From Anaerolineae bacterium (GTDB lineage Bacteria; Chloroflexota; Anaerolineae; 4572-78; J111), in NCBI GenBank assembly GCA_020433785.1, contig JAGRCC010001015.1, positions 1 to 6,300 on the forward strand: DNA of 6,300 nt, read 5' to 3'. This document shows, piece by piece, positions 5,396 through 6,300 of the stretch. Made by a program: the position numbers and the translations under genes. How positions within the stretch are numbered: the first letter of the stretch is position 1; every line of letters begins with the position of its first letter. The notes beneath the pieces are model-generated. The model saw nothing but the letters and a program-made list of their open reading frames with translations, was not told the origin of the DNA and ran no database searches.

Positions 5396-6300
5396 TTATG
5401 CCGGCCCCCATTGGACAATGGCGCTGGCCCAGGTAAGACCGGCTCCAAAGCTGACCAGCGCGATGATGTCGCCCGCAGCCAGCCGGCCGGCCTCGATGGC
5501 TTCCACCAACGCGATGGGAATCGAGGCGGCGGATGTGTTGCCATACTTATGAAGATTAACGAAAACTTTGTCGGGGTCAAATTTCATGGAGCGTACGGCC
5601 ATATCGATGATGCGGGCGTTGGCCTGGTGCGGAATAAGCAGATCCAGATCATCGACGGTCAGGCCGGCGTGGGCCAGGGCCGCCAGGGTCGATTTGGGCA
5701 GAACGCGGGTGGCGAATTTGAACACCTCGCGGCCGTTCATCTGTAGAAAATTTTTACCCTGGTCGATAACGTCGTAGCTCATGGGAAAAGAAGAGCCGCC
5801 GCCTTCCATCATTAAGTGATGGCCGTCGGCCCCGTTGGAGCCCAGGTCGAAACCTAAGACGCCCTGTGGGGTCTCGCTGGGGGCGACAATAACCGCCCCG
5901 GCGCCGTCGCCGAACAGCACGCAGGTGTTGCGATCCTGCCAGTCTAAAAAGCGGCTGACCAGTTCGACCCCGACCACCAGCACCTGCTTAAACGCGCCGG
6001 TGGCGATAAATTGATGGGCCGTTACCAAGCCGTAAACAAAGCCGGTGCAGCCGGTGACCAGGGTGAAGGCCGGGCAGTCGGCGCCGAGCATGGCTTGAAC
6101 GGTGCTGGACACGGCCGGCACGTGATAATCCGGCGTGGAAGTCGCGACGATGATCAGGTCTAAATCGGCGGCGGTGATACCGGCCTGGGCTAAAGCGTTG
6201 TGAGTGGCGGCCACGGCCATTGTGGCGGTCGATTCGCTTTCAGTGGCGATGTGCCGTTCGGCGATTCCGGTGCGCTGCATAATCCACTCGTGGCTGGTAT
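5396..6300 (-). CDS. fabH: 3-oxoacyl-ACP synthase III (FabH-like), N-terminus beyond the right edge
   Basis: The frame stays open to the right edge; the first full codons read T-S-H-E-W-I-M-Q-R-T-G-I-A-E-R-H, the FabH motif normally found about 30 residues from the start (TSDEWI..RTGI.ER). The Met at 6278-6280 is therefore internal and roughly 30 residues are missing. Counting from that Met, the Cys-His-Asn triad is complete: Cys78 (GCTGF, codon 6047-6049), His218 (IPHQAN) and Asn248 (HKYGNTSAASIP). FabH condenses an acyl-CoA primer with malonyl-ACP to start type II fatty acid synthesis in the cytoplasm. The nucleophile context is VTGCTGF rather than the common AACSGF, so primer preference may differ, or it may be a FabH-like enzyme of another acyl pathway. 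The stop is TAA 5396-5398. No other fatty acid synthesis gene is in view. Confidence 0.95.
   Translation of the reverse strand, partial: TSHEWIMQRTGIAERHIATESESTATMAVAATHNALAQAGITAADLDLIIVATSTPDYHVPAVSSTVQAMLGADCPAFTLVTGCTGFVYGLVTAHQFIATGAFKQVLVVGVELVSRFLDWQDRNTCVLFGDGAGAVIVAPSETPQGVLGFDLGSNGADGHHLMMEGGGSSFPMSYDVIDQGKNFLQMNGREVFKFATRVLPKSTLAALAHAGLTVDDLDLLIPHQANARIIDMAVRSMKFDPDKVFVNLHKYGNTSAASIPIALVEAIEAGRLAAGDIIALVSFGAGLTWASAIVQWGPA

Noticed and set aside
5411..5746. Plus-strand open frame (111 codons) opposite fabH
   Set aside because: The minus strand carries the complete FabH His and Asn motifs here. The + frame has no family features.

Overview
This is a moderately GC-rich bacterial window of densely packed genes with short, low-complexity spacers. 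The proteins are ordinary bacterial housekeeping and stress types. The protein style (kynurenine/methionine-type aminotransferase, UDG-like Fe-S protein, M17 peptidase, GNAT-nitrilase fusion, DUF4404-like small protein) and the spacers of degenerate short repeats fit an environmental bacterium such as a member of the Chloroflexota. That placement is an impression from memory and cannot be proven here. No tRNA, rRNA, CRISPR array, transposase or phage gene is visible.

The left half reads rightward. It holds the C-terminal part of a PLP-dependent aminotransferase, cut by the window edge exactly at the PLP lysine (1-463). A 180-base spacer with short tandem repeats follows, then an OsmC/Ohr-family protein (644-1048). 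Twenty bases on is a four-cysteine uracil-DNA-glycosylase-superfamily protein (1069-1695). A spacer with facing purine-rich and pyrimidine-rich tracts leads to a complete M17 leucyl aminopeptidase, pepA (1836-3365). The OsmC and UDG-like genes are probably co-transcribed and would suit peroxide defence and DNA repair. PepA and the aminotransferase belong to peptide and amino-acid metabolism.

The convergent junction (3366-3503) carries an ATCCGTGT-type dyad repeat with alternative pairings and a 12-bp direct repeat.

The right half reads leftward, in the order fabH (N-terminus beyond the right edge, 5396-6300), a small DUF4404-like protein (5078-5338), and a GNAT plus carbon-nitrogen hydrolase fusion (3504-5069). 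Only 8 bases separate the last two genes, so they look translationally linked. A 28-base near-palindrome followed by TTTT sits just after the fabH stop and may terminate or attenuate transcription into the downstream pair.

I see no clear new multi-gene system. The points most worth a second look are the altered active-site motifs of the UDG-like protein, the DUF4404/GNAT-nitrilase pair, the palindrome behind fabH, and the excess of the octamer GGCCGGCC.
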